From positions 1-53,637 of the forward strand of contig JAOTXY010000018.1 of assembly GCA_029862125.1 (NCBI GenBank): a stretch of DNA of 53,637 nt, given 5' to 3'. The position numbers were made by a program, and so were the translations under genes. The notes beneath the pieces were generated by a model. It did no database searches. It saw nothing but the letters and a program-made list of their open reading frames with translations, and was not told where the DNA came from. This DNA is from Gammaproteobacteria bacterium (GTDB lineage: Bacteria; Pseudomonadota; Gammaproteobacteria; GCA-001735895). Of this stretch, positions 16,871-25,417 are shown piece by piece (positions within the stretch are counted from its first letter, which is position 1; every line of letters starts with the position of its first letter).

Positions 16871-17296
16871 TTACTTGAGTCTGGCGCTATCACGCCCGGC
16901 CTCGTACTGGGGCAGGTTGTCTTCGGGATGCGCCCATTTAGCGCCGGAGGCAACGTAGATATGCGCGTCGGGGCGTACCGGAACCTCATCGTCGAAGCAG
17001 CCTAGCGAAATTTCGACCAGATCCGGATCCGCGTTGGGGCTGGCAAACATAAGGCTTGATCCGCAGTTTGAGCAGAACGAGCGCGTGGTTCCATTGTCGG
17101 CGGTATAGCCCTTGAGTAATTCCTCCCCGGCAATCCAGCGAAAATTTGCACGGCGCGCTTCGGCAAGGGTCGCAAAGGCAGCGCCGTGAAACTTGCGGCA
17201 CATCGAGCAATGGCAGCTGCCGGTCTGCGGCTCGAATTCATCGACCTCGAATCGGATCGCATTGCATAAACAACTGCCCTGGTAAGGTCCTGGCAT
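16871..17296 (-). CDS. GFA-family zinc-binding protein
   Basis: A 141-residue protein of the glutathione-dependent formaldehyde-activating (GFA) family. The zinc cysteines are in CLC (9, 11), CHCSMC (28, 30, 33) and CSNC (75, 78), the normal pattern for this beta-tent fold. Named members bind glutathione adducts, but many do not act on formaldehyde. A GAGGAGGA ribosome-binding site is directly before the ATG at 17296, fixing the start. It lies 10 bases after the methyltransferase stop, in the same transcription unit. Confidence 0.9.
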   Translation of the reverse strand: MPGPYQGSCLCNAIRFEVDEFEPQTGSCHCSMCRKFHGAAFATLAEARRANFRWIAGEELLKGYTADNGTTRSFCSNCGSSLMFASPNADPDLVEISLGCFDDEVPVRPDAHIYVASGAKWAHPEDNLPQYEAGRDSARLK

Positions 17297-17306
17297 TAGT
17301 TCCTCC

Positions 17307-18086
17307 TCATGGATTGTATTTTTCCGCGCTATCGACGATTCCGAGATAGAGCTGCGTATCGTACTCGAAATCGATCCTGCCGTTGAGCGCAAACTGGTCA
17401 AACAGGTTAACCAGTTCGGTAACCAGCGGAATGTATTGTGGTGAATCTTCAGCGGGGCAGTAGGACGATGATTTTAATCGGCCGATCAGCCCGGCAAAGT
17501 CAAGCGACTGGCTATTGTCGAAGTGCAATAACTCCATGCTTCCAGCCTTAAAAAAGCCTGCAATGTCGTTTGCATCGAGGTTCATATGATTTACCTGGTC
17601 GTATTCGGGTGCGTATTCGCGCAGAATGGCATCGTAAGCCTGTTGAAACGGTTCGCTGACTGCACGCTTGTTCCAGATCAGTGCAAGCCTGCCACTGGGC
17701 TTGAGAATTCTCTGGAACTCGGCCTTTGCTGCCGCGTTACAAAACCAGTGCAATGCCTGTGCCGAGGTTACCAGGTTGACTGAGTCGTCTTCCAGGCCGG
17801 TTTGTTCAGCCGCTCCATCAATACTGGTAAACAGTGAATAATCTGCAAGCGCGGCTTCCGCGGCAAGGCGCATGTTGGTGTTGGGCTCGACGCCTAATAC
17901 CCGAAGACCATGATCGAGCAGTAGCCGCGTAAATATACCGGTGCCCGAGCCGACGTCGGCAACTATAGCGTCCTTATCAAGCCCGGTCTTCTCAAGCAGC
18001 GTTGAGACCAACGCCGGGGGATATCCGGGGCGATACTTTTGATAGGCTTCGACGCGGTCCGAGAATCTCCGGGTTGAATCAGTCAT
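17307..18086 (-). CDS. SAM-dependent methyltransferase (class I)
   Basis: A 259-residue methyltransferase from the ATG at 18086 (a TTG at 18128 gives 14 more residues but overlaps the upstream gene). Motif I is IVADVGSGTGIFTRLL, motif II VLGVEPNTNMRLAAE, and motif IV SAQALHWF. The opening TRRFSDRVEAYQKYRPGYP is typical of the UbiE/Tam-like group that includes trans-aconitate and biotin-pathway relatives. The substrate is unknown. It is in a unit with the helical protein, GFA and YaiI. Confidence 0.85.
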   Translation of the reverse strand: MTDSTRRFSDRVEAYQKYRPGYPPALVSTLLEKTGLDKDAIVADVGSGTGIFTRLLLDHGLRVLGVEPNTNMRLAAEAALADYSLFTSIDGAAEQTGLEDDSVNLVTSAQALHWFCNAAAKAEFQRILKPSGRLALIWNKRAVSEPFQQAYDAILREYAPEYDQVNHMNLDANDIAGFFKAGSMELLHFDNSQSLDFAGLIGRLKSSSYCPAEDSPQYIPLVTELVNLFDQFALNGRIDFEYDTQLYLGIVDSAEKYNP

Positions 18087-18124
18087 CGATAGGTCATGTT
18101 GGATATAAGAGATATGGCTTAAGG

Positions 18125-18529
18125 TCAAGCACGATCGATTTGAGCCAGCAATTGCCGGGCTAACTGTTCCATGCGTTCGAGCCCGACGTCGGCCTTTTGC
18201 AGGAACTCGATGTCGAAGCCGTCTGGATCGGCCCAGTATCGACCCTTGATGTCACAGCGCTTGGCAAGTTTCAATAATCCGAGATCGGTCAGCTTGAAAC
18301 TCAGTTCGGTCCACATTTCGCTCAGTGCTGCTTCCTGCTTGTGATCTTGATTCTTGGTGTCATTCAGCAGTCGCACGTAGGCTTGCGTGTGCCGGGCGGC
18401 GATGACGACGGCGCGCAATGCTTCTATCGACCGGCGTTGACGTGCGCTGTTGGCACGATTCAGGTTGGTAAGCCATTGCTTGAGGTGCTTGATGAGCTCC
18501 CACAGGCCGATGTCGGTGATGACAGCCAT
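18125..18529 (-). CDS. Helical protein of unknown function
   Basis: A 134-residue, predicted all-helical soluble protein, rich in Leu, Arg and Gln (LIKHLKQWLTNLNRANSARQRRSIEALRAVV). It ends with a short domain carrying WADPDGFDIEFLQKADVGLERMEQLARQLL. I do not recognise a family. It lies directly upstream of the methyltransferase on the same strand, and the 38-base gap leaves room for a separate start. Confidence 0.65.
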   Translation of the reverse strand: MAVITDIGLWELIKHLKQWLTNLNRANSARQRRSIEALRAVVIAARHTQAYVRLLNDTKNQDHKQEAALSEMWTELSFKLTDLGLLKLAKRCDIKGRYWADPDGFDIEFLQKADVGLERMEQLARQLLAQIDRA

Positions 18530-18604
18530 GTCAGATCCAGACCTGGTTATGTTTCATTTGAATGCCATTCGTTAAACACCTGATTGATCAAATTTCCGGG
18601 TTGG

Positions 18605-18991
18605 TTACACTAGCGATTCTGTACCTTGTTCGAGGCTGATATAACAGTCTTTTCGAAACGGTGGAGCACATACGGCGTAGAATATTAGATCCCCTTTGCC
18701 GGTGTTGGTAATTCTTTGCGCGACGTCAGCCGGTATGCGAACCACGTCGCCCGGTAACACATCGATTGGTTCCAGGTCATCGACTTCAACCCGCCCCTGT
18801 CCGGAGACGATTATATAGCGTTCCGATATGTGTTCCAGTTTATGCCAGGCAGTGGTCACGCCTGGTTCAACCCTGGCGCGTGCAATTGAAACCAACTCGT
18901 CGCCCGGGTCGTTTGCAACTTCGGTAATATGGCAGCGCTCGTTGGTTTCGAATTCAACAGCCGCGCTGGCCGGTTTCACTTCTGGCTGCAT
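18605..18991 (-). CDS. Small cupin-domain protein
   Basis: A 128-residue cupin_2 protein. The two cupin motifs are visible: TTAWHKLEHISERYIIVSGQGRVEV (metal-binding His/Glu in WHKLEHISERY) and DVLPGDVVRIPADVAQRITNTG. Metal-dependent binding of a small molecule is expected. A GGAGGT ribosome-binding site immediately precedes the ATG at 18991, ruling out the upstream TTG. The gene is divergent from the Rieske oxygenase across 124 bases, so shared control is possible. The reaction is not known. Confidence 0.85.
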   Translation of the reverse strand: MQPEVKPASAAVEFETNERCHITEVANDPGDELVSIARARVEPGVTTAWHKLEHISERYIIVSGQGRVEVDDLEPIDVLPGDVVRIPADVAQRITNTGKGDLIFYAVCAPPFRKDCYISLEQGTESLV

Positions 18992-19115
18992 GGGCACCTC
19001 CGTCAAATTTGGTTCTCAGCATACTGACTGTGCGGACAGATTTGCAATACTTATCATTTGCGGCCTGCCTGGATTATCCGGATACTCGCAACAACGATGA
19101 CTTGAGGAGATTTAG

Positions 19116-20285
19116 GTGACAACCAGACCTGGATTAGTGTCGTGGCATGAATTACGGCTGCAACTGTCTGCGGTTCTACCGGATGAAAATCGGTCGCTCG
19201 GTATTCCACCGGCCTGTTATGCAGACGATGAATTACTGGCCCTCGAACAGAACGCTGTTTTTCATCACGGTTGGGTCGGTCTAGGTCGGGCAGATCGCTG
19301 GGCCGATACCGGGGATTATTCTGCCATCGATATCGGTGGTGTCCCGCTCATCGTGATGCGTAGCAAGTCGGGTGCGTTGAAAGTATTTGCCAACTCCTGC
19401 CGGCATCGCGGCAGTCAGTTGCTCAGCGGTGACGGCAACTGTAAAAAGATCAAGTGCCCGTTTCACTGGTGGACTTACGATCTCGACGGTCGGCTCAAGG
19501 TTTATCCGCGCATGGAAAACGCGGTGGATTTCGATCCCGATAAATTTGGCCTGGTCGAGTTTGCGGTGGCGGTCGAACATGGATTTGTGTTTACCAGTTT
19601 TGAGGATCAACCCCCGGCGATTGCTGAATGGTTGGGCGACTTTGACAGGTTTCATCAACCCTGGGGAATAAATCACTGGAAGACGACACGAGTGCGCGAA
19701 TTCGAAGTCGACTGCAACTGGAAAACTTTCATTGAAGTGTTTAACGAGTATTACCATCTCCCAATGGTGCATCCTGAATCCATCAACTGGTTGTATCCGG
19801 AGCCGGATGCCGTAGATGCCGTAAGCGGCCAGTATGCGACCCAGTTCGGAGCAACCGAAGGTGCTGCGGCGCTGATGCAAGATACCCAGCAGTACGCTTT
19901 GCCAACCGCACGAGGGCTGCAGGGTCGCGAAGCCAGGGGCACGCGCTATACCTGGATTTATCCCAACCTGACATTTGCGTTGTCGCAGGACTCGATGTGG
20001 ATGTACCAGGCGTTTCCGTTATCAGCTAATCGCTGCCGGGCGATACAGACGATTTGCTTTCCGACAGAGTCGGTGGCACTCGACGATTTTTCCGAACGTG
20101 CCGAATATTATTATCAGCGCATCGATGCGGCACTCGATGAAGATCTGCCGTTTCTGCTGAGACAGCAACTTGGGTTGAATTCGAAGTTTGCACTACAGGG
20201 TCGGTTTGGGGCGCTGGAGCCGAGCGTCGGCAAGTTTGCCTACTGGTATTCGCAACAAATGTTGAAACAACTCAGTTTGACTTAG
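19116..20285 (+). CDS. Rieske oxygenase alpha subunit, possible quaternary-amine type
   Basis: A 389-residue Rieske non-heme iron oxygenase. The 2Fe-2S ligands are Cys95 and His97 (CRHRGS) and Cys114 and His117 (CPFHWW). The mononuclear iron site is in CNWKTFIEVFNEYYHLPMVHP: His214, His219 and a bridging Glu211. A bridging Glu where most members have Asp is, to my knowledge, a feature of carnitine-type oxygenases (CntA), so a quaternary-amine substrate is a reasonable guess. The GTG start is supported by GAGGAG at 19104-19109. No reductase gene is adjacent. It is divergent from a cupin gene. Confidence 0.9.
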   Translation: MTTRPGLVSWHELRLQLSAVLPDENRSLGIPPACYADDELLALEQNAVFHHGWVGLGRADRWADTGDYSAIDIGGVPLIVMRSKSGALKVFANSCRHRGSQLLSGDGNCKKIKCPFHWWTYDLDGRLKVYPRMENAVDFDPDKFGLVEFAVAVEHGFVFTSFEDQPPAIAEWLGDFDRFHQPWGINHWKTTRVREFEVDCNWKTFIEVFNEYYHLPMVHPESINWLYPEPDAVDAVSGQYATQFGATEGAAALMQDTQQYALPTARGLQGREARGTRYTWIYPNLTFALSQDSMWMYQAFPLSANRCRAIQTICFPTESVALDDFSERAEYYYQRIDAALDEDLPFLLRQQLGLNSKFALQGRFGALEPSVGKFAYWYSQQMLKQLSLT

Positions 20286-20334
20286 CCAGGCCTGATGACC
20301 ATTTTCTAGTATGATTGCCGCAAAGCAGCTGTAA

Positions 20335-20532
20335 CTACTGCGAGCTGTTGGATTTCTTCTGGCGCTCTTCTTCGAGGCCAGCTTTTGCGGACTGAAAAAA
20401 ATCGGTTACCAGCATTAGACAAACCGAAATCACGATAATCGCAAACGGAATCGTACCGATCGATTCAGCCAACCCGAGGGTAAAAGCGAGGAACATGGCG
20501 ACGCCGATTGCTCCGGTGATAATGTTGTCCAT
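20335..20532 (-). CDS. Small two-helix membrane protein
   Basis: A 65-residue protein with two predicted membrane segments (about residues 5-22 and 26-45) and a charged C-terminal tail ending in EEERQKKSNSSQ. A GAGAG-like ribosome-binding site precedes the ATG. It is 39 bases downstream of the amidase and could be the last member of that transcription unit. No family is recognised. Convergent with the Rieske gene. Confidence 0.65.
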   Translation of the reverse strand: MDNIITGAIGVAMFLAFTLGLAESIGTIPFAIIVISVCLMLVTDFFQSAKAGLEEERQKKSNSSQ

Positions 20533-20571
20533 GTCGTTTTCTCTCAGTTAAGCGATATAGTATAAGGAAAA

Positions 20572-21927
20572 TTAGTCGTTCAGTATATCCAGCAACCAGC
20601 GCGTGCAGCGAAACAACCGCGCATCGTCATTTTTCGCGCCAACCACCTGGACTCCGATCGGCAAACCTTCGGCGCTTTGCAACAGGGGGACATTGATTGC
20701 GGGTGTGCCGCAGAATGTCCAGATCGTATTCATCACCGGGCTGCCGGTCGCATCAAGACCGACCGGGGCCGGGCCCGGAGTGGCGGGTGTCAGGATGGCG
20801 TCGTATTCGTCGAAAATTTCCTCGAGAAAAGCATCGTAATCCAGCATTTTGGCAAGCGCGTTGTCGTAGTCACCCGCACTAACCTGTTGCCCGCGCTCGA
20901 TCATTTCGCGCAGTACCTCGCTCAATTCCGCTTTACCACGTTCATATTCATCGGCAAAATTGCGCGCCAGGTCGGCTTCCATCACCTTGCGATGATCCTC
21001 GTGTAATTCGGCGAAAGGGGCTGGCAGATCGACAATATCGACCGTCTTTTGCCGGCGTTCATTAACCGCGTCGATCAATTCGCGCAGCCCGTCCTTGGTT
21101 TCCTGTTCGACCTGTTCCCATACCGGGCTGCGCACGAATGCGAAGTGCTGCTCGGCCGGGACCTGCTGGTTCAGGACCTTGCCGATGCAGGGCGGGGCGA
21201 TCGGAGCCATCGCGGGATCCTGTCCGTCGAAGCGCATCAATACATCGGCGATTAGTGCCAGGTCTTCGAGGTTGCGTGCAAACACGCCAACGGTATCCAG
21301 TGGCGGCGATTGTTGCAGCACGCCATGGCAGGAAATGCGTGCAAAACTGGGCTTGAAACCATAGACGCCGCAGTAGGAAGCCGGTCGGATGACCGATCCA
21401 TTGGTCTGAGTGCCGACAGAGAGCGCGATCATGGCCGCTGATACCGCCGCCGCGGAGCCGCTCGACGAGCCACCCGGGGTATGTTCGGGATTGTGTGGAT
21501 TACGGGTTTTACCGGGCGAGTAAACGGCCATTTCAGTCGACACGGTTTTACCGAGTATGATGGCACCGGCCTCTTTCAGCAGCGACACCAGGGTCGCGTC
21601 CCGTGTTGGCTGGCGTCCTTGATGCAGTACCGTGCCACGCTCGGTGGGGTAGTCGGCGGTATCGATAATGTCCTTGATTCCGATTGGCAGCCCGTGAAGA
21701 GGGCCTATCTGCAGGCCACTGCGGCGAAATTCGTCGGCCGCGCGTGCCTGTGCCATCGCCTGGTCCCGGTCGAGGTGCGCCCAGGCCGCGATCGAATCCT
21801 CGAGTTCGTCGATACGCGTGAAACAGGCTGCAACCAGTTCCTGCGAGTCCAGCAGCCCGCTTTCGATTGCCTTGCGGGCGTCGCTGGCGCTGAGCAGGTT
21901 TGCCACGGCCGGGTCGAATTTATCCAT
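20572..21927 (-). CDS. Amidase-signature hydrolase
   Basis: A 451-residue amidase-signature enzyme. The Ser-Ser-Lys triad is placed at Lys85 (GIKDIID), a Ser in GGSSSGS (152-158) and Ser178 in GTQTNGSVI, where the nucleophile belongs. Members hydrolyse amides or carbamates in the cytosol. The start is put at the ATG at 21927; an upstream in-frame start at 21984 would run into the dctM gene. It lies 23 bases after dctM and is therefore likely to process the compound imported by the TRAP transporter. The substrate class is unknown. Confidence 0.88.
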   Translation of the reverse strand: MDKFDPAVANLLSASDARKAIESGLLDSQELVAACFTRIDELEDSIAAWAHLDRDQAMAQARAADEFRRSGLQIGPLHGLPIGIKDIIDTADYPTERGTVLHQGRQPTRDATLVSLLKEAGAIILGKTVSTEMAVYSPGKTRNPHNPEHTPGGSSSGSAAAVSAAMIALSVGTQTNGSVIRPASYCGVYGFKPSFARISCHGVLQQSPPLDTVGVFARNLEDLALIADVLMRFDGQDPAMAPIAPPCIGKVLNQQVPAEQHFAFVRSPVWEQVEQETKDGLRELIDAVNERRQKTVDIVDLPAPFAELHEDHRKVMEADLARNFADEYERGKAELSEVLREMIERGQQVSAGDYDNALAKMLDYDAFLEEIFDEYDAILTPATPGPAPVGLDATGSPVMNTIWTFCGTPAINVPLLQSAEGLPIGVQVVGAKNDDARLFRCTRWLLDILND

Positions 21928-21950
21928 GCCTTGTACGCCGTGTTTGCAGA

Positions 21951-23303
21951 CTATCCGGGACCAAACAGGTAGACCGGCAGCCACAGCGCGATTCCGGGGA
22001 AGTTATACAGCAGTACCATCGAGAAAATGATGATCACCAGGTAAGGCATAATGCCGCGGAAAATATCCAGTAACTGAATATGCGGTGGCGCCACGCCTTT
22101 CAGGTAATAGGCCGCCATCGCCATCGGTGGTGTCAGGAACGAGGTTTGCAGGTTCAAGGCTACGAGGATGCCGAAAAACAGAGGTTCAACATTGAAGGTT
22201 TCCAGCATCGGCAGAAAGATTGGCACGAAAATAATGATAATTTCGGTCCACTCCAGCGGCCACCCGAGCAGGAAAATAATGGATTGCGCGAGTATCAGGA
22301 ATCCTACCGTTCCCAGGTCCAGTGACAATACCCATTCGTTAATCAGTTCGTGACCACCGAGGTAGGAGAACACCGAGGCGAAAGTCCACGAGCCCACGAA
22401 CAGCCAACACACCATCGCCGAAGTCTTGGCGGTCAGGTAAACTGCCTGCTTTAATCGTTCCCAGCTGAGTGCGCGATAGCAAACTGCCAGAAACAGTCCG
22501 CCGAATGCGCCGACACCCGCGGCTTCGGCCGGTGTCGCAAGACCCATTAAAATAGCCCCGAGCACGCTCATGATCAACAGTGCCAGGGGTACAAACGAGG
22601 TGATCAATTCCCAGGCAATCCTGCCGAAGGACGGGACTTCCTCCTCACTGGGCTTTGGCGCTAAACCTGGATTGAGGGTCGCTCGCCCAACCACGTAAAC
22701 CATGTACAGTCCGGCCAGCAGCAACCCCGGGAACATGGCTGCGGCGTAGAGGCGCAGCGGTGATATTTCGGCAATTGCCGAGTAGACGATCAGCATGATC
22801 GACGGTGGAATCAGGATGCCAAGACAACCCCCGGCGCAGATGACGCCGGCGGCGAAACTCTCGTCGTAATTTGCCTTCAACATTGCCGGGAACGCAAGCA
22901 TTCCCATCAACGTAACCACCGCTCCGATGATGCCCGAAGCGGTTGCGAATATGGCGCAGGTAAACAGCGCTGCAACCGCCATGGACCCCGGTAAGTGACG
23001 CGCGGCCAGTTGAATACTGAAAAACAGGCGATTGACTATGTTGGCCCGTTCGACCACATAGCCCATAAACAAGAAGAGTGGGACGGCCACCAGTACGTCG
23101 TTGGACATGACCGAAAAGGTATTCTGCACGAATAAATCGAATATCCGATTGTCGAATATGGTTTGCATGCGCTCGACGTCGTAATAGGCGTAGTAGCCGA
23201 AGCCGAGGCCCATCGCGATCAGCGTGAAGGCGATCGGAAAACCCAGCATCACCATGAAGATAAACAGGCCGAGCATGAAGACCGCGACAACTGGATCAGA
23301 CAT
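21951..23303 (-). CDS. dctM: TRAP transporter large permease (DctM type)
   Basis: The 450-residue large membrane subunit of a TRAP transporter. It has about twelve to fourteen membrane segments, with family-typical MVMLGFPIAFTLIAMG at the start, ASGIIGAVVTLMGMLAFPAMLKANYDESFAAGVICAGGCLGILIPPS in the middle (the conserved substrate-channel region), and a terminal pair of segments. Its first codons overlap dctQ by 8 bases. With DctP and DctQ it forms a sodium-driven importer for carboxylate-like solutes. Confidence 0.94.
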   Translation of the reverse strand: MSDPVVAVFMLGLFIFMVMLGFPIAFTLIAMGLGFGYYAYYDVERMQTIFDNRIFDLFVQNTFSVMSNDVLVAVPLFLFMGYVVERANIVNRLFFSIQLAARHLPGSMAVAALFTCAIFATASGIIGAVVTLMGMLAFPAMLKANYDESFAAGVICAGGCLGILIPPSIMLIVYSAIAEISPLRLYAAAMFPGLLLAGLYMVYVVGRATLNPGLAPKPSEEEVPSFGRIAWELITSFVPLALLIMSVLGAILMGLATPAEAAGVGAFGGLFLAVCYRALSWERLKQAVYLTAKTSAMVCWLFVGSWTFASVFSYLGGHELINEWVLSLDLGTVGFLILAQSIIFLLGWPLEWTEIIIIFVPIFLPMLETFNVEPLFFGILVALNLQTSFLTPPMAMAAYYLKGVAPPHIQLLDIFRGIMPYLVIIIFSMVLLYNFPGIALWLPVYLFGPG

Positions 23304-23892
23304 GTCCTTCTTCCTTCAGCTTGCGCAAATCTTCCTGTTCATTCATCAGCATGGTTTCGGTTTCCTGTACATCGTGCAGGCGCGGTGGCCAGGCCCCGGT
23401 TTTGATACAGATCACACAGCGTACGGCCTCTGCGATACCCTGCAGTAAAACCAGCGTGCCGGAAACGGGTATCAAGGTTTTGAAGAAATAGATTTGAATG
23501 CGCGACGGGCTGCTCCAGCTGACTTCCTTGTAAAACCAGGAATCGGCGGCAAAACCATATCCGTAGTAAATCAAAGCCAGGGCGCCGGGCATCAGGAACA
23601 GGATATAAAGCGTCAGGTCAATCTTGGCCTGGGTTTTTATTTTTAACAGTCGATACACCACGTCGCCGCGCACGTGGGCGTCCTGTGACAGGGCATAGGC
23701 GCCACTCATCATAAAAAGCGCCCCGTACATTTGCACGCTCATATCGAAGGCCCATACCGTCGGCGCATTGAGCACGTAGCGCATGAACACTTCGTAACAG
23801 GTGGAGAACGTCAGGATCACGATACACCACGCAAAAGCCTTCCCGGTCCAGGCGCTGAGGCTATCGATGAAGTGAAGAATGCGAGTCATCAT
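23296..23892 (-). CDS. dctQ: TRAP transporter small permease (DctQ type)
   Basis: The 198-residue small membrane subunit of the TRAP transporter, with four predicted membrane segments. The central DAHVRGDVVYRLL motif is typical of DctQ proteins. It overlaps dctM by 8 bases and is separated from the binding-protein gene by 94 bases containing a hairpin (23940-23965). The C-terminal tail (about residues 165-198) is longer and more charged than in minimal family members. Confidence 0.9.
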   Translation of the reverse strand: MMTRILHFIDSLSAWTGKAFAWCIVILTFSTCYEVFMRYVLNAPTVWAFDMSVQMYGALFMMSGAYALSQDAHVRGDVVYRLLKIKTQAKIDLTLYILFLMPGALALIYYGYGFAADSWFYKEVSWSSPSRIQIYFFKTLIPVSGTLVLLQGIAEAVRCVICIKTGAWPPRLHDVQETETMLMNEQEDLRKLKEEGHV

Positions 23893-23939
23893 TGCAGGTC
23901 ACCGGGGTATCTAACGAGCAGGTTGAAATAGAAAAAGCG

Positions 23940-23965
23940 AGGGCGGTATCGTGAAATACCGCCCT
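23940..23965 (-). terminator. Intercistronic hairpin between dctP and dctQ
   Basis: AGGGCGGTAT (23940-23949) and ATACCGCCCT (23956-23965) form a perfect 10-bp stem with a 6-base loop. On the minus strand it is followed by CGC then five T (complement of 23934-23938). It sits after the binding-protein gene and before the permease genes, so it most likely acts as a partial terminator and 3'-end stabiliser that gives more binding protein than permease. Confidence 0.75.
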
Positions 23966-23986
23966 GCTGACTAGCCTTTCTGGCTG

Positions 23987-25105
23987 TTACAGCTTGCCAA
24001 AGTAATGCTCGTAGGCACCTTGATAGTTGGGTGAATTATTCAATGCATAGGCGCCGTGACGCTTCGCCCAGGCCATTTGCGAGTCGATGACCTTCTTGAA
24101 GAACGGATCTGATTTATTGAATTTTGCGACAATTATATCCCAGGCTTTGAGCTGGTCATTCATGACCGCATCGGGAGTCTTGTAAACGTTGACGCCGTGC
24201 TTCTCTTTCAGCACTACCAGGTCCTGCGAGTAGCGCTCCATCGCTTTCCAGGCCATATCCGCCGATGCCGCTTCGGAAGCGTATTCCAGAATCGCCTGGT
24301 GTTCCTTGGCGAGCTTCTTGAAACGCGTCTGGTTGAAGATAATTTCGAAACATTCCTGCGACTGGTGGAAACTACCCAGGTGGTAATGCTTGGAAACATC
24401 CTGCATGCCGAAGTCCTTGTCAGAAGTCGGATTGTTGAATTCGGCCGCATCGATCAGGCCACTCTTCATCGCTGGCTGGATTTCGCCGCCGGGCAGCTGC
24501 ACTACCGACATGCCCATTTCCTGCAGCACGTCAGCCGCGAGCCCCACGGTACGATACTTCAGGCCTTTCATCTGGCTGCTCTTGGTGATGTGTTCCTTGA
24601 ACCAGCCTAGTGGTTGCGCGGGCATTGGACCGGAGAAGAAACCGACCAGGTCGAGTCTCAGCTTGTCATGCATTAGTTCGTAATACAGGTCTTTGCCGCC
24701 ACCGTGCTGAATCCAGCCCATCAGTTCGTTGGCTGACCAGCCGAAACAGGGGCCGGTGCCGAACAGTGATGCAACCGGGCTTTTTGAATACCAGTATGCA
24801 GTTACCAGGTGCGCACCATCGAGCACGCCCTTGTGAACCGCGGTTTGCATTTCGGCGGTTTTGACAACCGCACCCACGCCGAGTAAGTCGATCTTTAACG
24901 AACCACCCGACATTTCGTTGACCCGTTTAACGTAGTCCTGGGCGAACTCGAGAAAGATACCGCCGCCCCAGGCCGCCTGTACTTTCAATACGGTAGGACT
25001 TTGCCCAACCGAAATGTTGGGAAACGCGGCTGCCGCCGCTCCGCCCGCAATGGTTGCGGCCCCGGTGGTTAGAAATTTGCGACGAGATGTCGTTTTATCG
25101 GTCAT
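23987..25105 (-). CDS. dctP: TRAP solute-binding protein, TakP-like, Tat-exported
   Basis: A 372-residue periplasmic binding protein of a TRAP transporter. The twin-arginine signal (TSRRKFLTTGAATIAGG, Arg9-Arg10) is followed by a long Ala-rich region and a cleavage site near VGQS. The sequence around KGLKYRTVGLAADVLQEMGMSVVQLPGGEIQPAMKSGLIDAAEFNNPTSD agrees with the TakP-type binding proteins that bind 2-oxoacids together with a cation. The start at 25105 is chosen because an upstream ATG at 25120 would precede the Tat motif with no benefit. It is the first gene of dctPQM-amidase. Confidence 0.92.
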   Translation of the reverse strand: MTDKTTSRRKFLTTGAATIAGGAAAAAFPNISVGQSPTVLKVQAAWGGGIFLEFAQDYVKRVNEMSGGSLKIDLLGVGAVVKTAEMQTAVHKGVLDGAHLVTAYWYSKSPVASLFGTGPCFGWSANELMGWIQHGGGKDLYYELMHDKLRLDLVGFFSGPMPAQPLGWFKEHITKSSQMKGLKYRTVGLAADVLQEMGMSVVQLPGGEIQPAMKSGLIDAAEFNNPTSDKDFGMQDVSKHYHLGSFHQSQECFEIIFNQTRFKKLAKEHQAILEYASEAASADMAWKAMERYSQDLVVLKEKHGVNVYKTPDAVMNDQLKAWDIIVAKFNKSDPFFKKVIDSQMAWAKRHGAYALNNSPNYQGAYEHYFGKL

Positions 25106-25178
25106 AGCTGGTGCCCTCATTATTAGTAGTAATTTTAAGTTGGCGATTATTATTTTTAAGTCATTTACGCATGAAACC

Positions 25179-25194
25179 TTGTTCTTAAGAACAA
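25179..25194. promoter_or_regulatory. Perfect 16-bp palindrome, candidate operator
   Basis: TTGTTCTTAAGAACAA is a perfect dyad 74-89 bases upstream of the dctP start. It is too short for a transcript hairpin terminator and has no T-run. Position and symmetry suggest a binding site for a dimeric repressor of the TRAP operon. No regulator gene is adjacent. Confidence 0.5.
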
Positions 25195-25262
25195 TTATCG
25201 AATCGCCATTGCCTTGTTATCGTTATGCGGATGACTGGATACAGCATTAAATCATATTGAGC

Positions 25263-25277
25263 GGTATATTGTATACC
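25263..25277. promoter_or_regulatory. Interrupted palindrome, candidate GntR-type operator
   Basis: GGTATA-TTG-TATACC forms an inverted repeat about 158-172 bases upstream of dctP. The included TTGTATACC resembles operators bound by FadR-type GntR regulators. It is weaker evidence than the palindrome at 25179-25194. Confidence 0.35.
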
Positions 25278-25417
25278 AGATAATATTCCTGGTTTTACGC
25301 CCGTTCCCGAACCACATAATCAGGCTAAATGCGTGGGGAGAGTATATTGTGACAATCGCCCGAGTAACAGCACTTTCTCATCCGCAGGGGTGAATGCTTT
25401 AGGCTGGCCCGGTCGTA

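Larger units (their letters stand above)
25106..25417. other. Intergenic region upstream of the TRAP operon
   Basis: A 312-base AT-rich gap with no credible gene. It lies between the dctP start and the end of the hydroxyacid dehydrogenase gene, both on the minus strand, so it holds the TRAP promoter. Two palindromic candidate operators (25179-25194 and 25263-25277) are annotated separately. The last 140 bases show nothing else recognisable. Confidence 0.7.
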
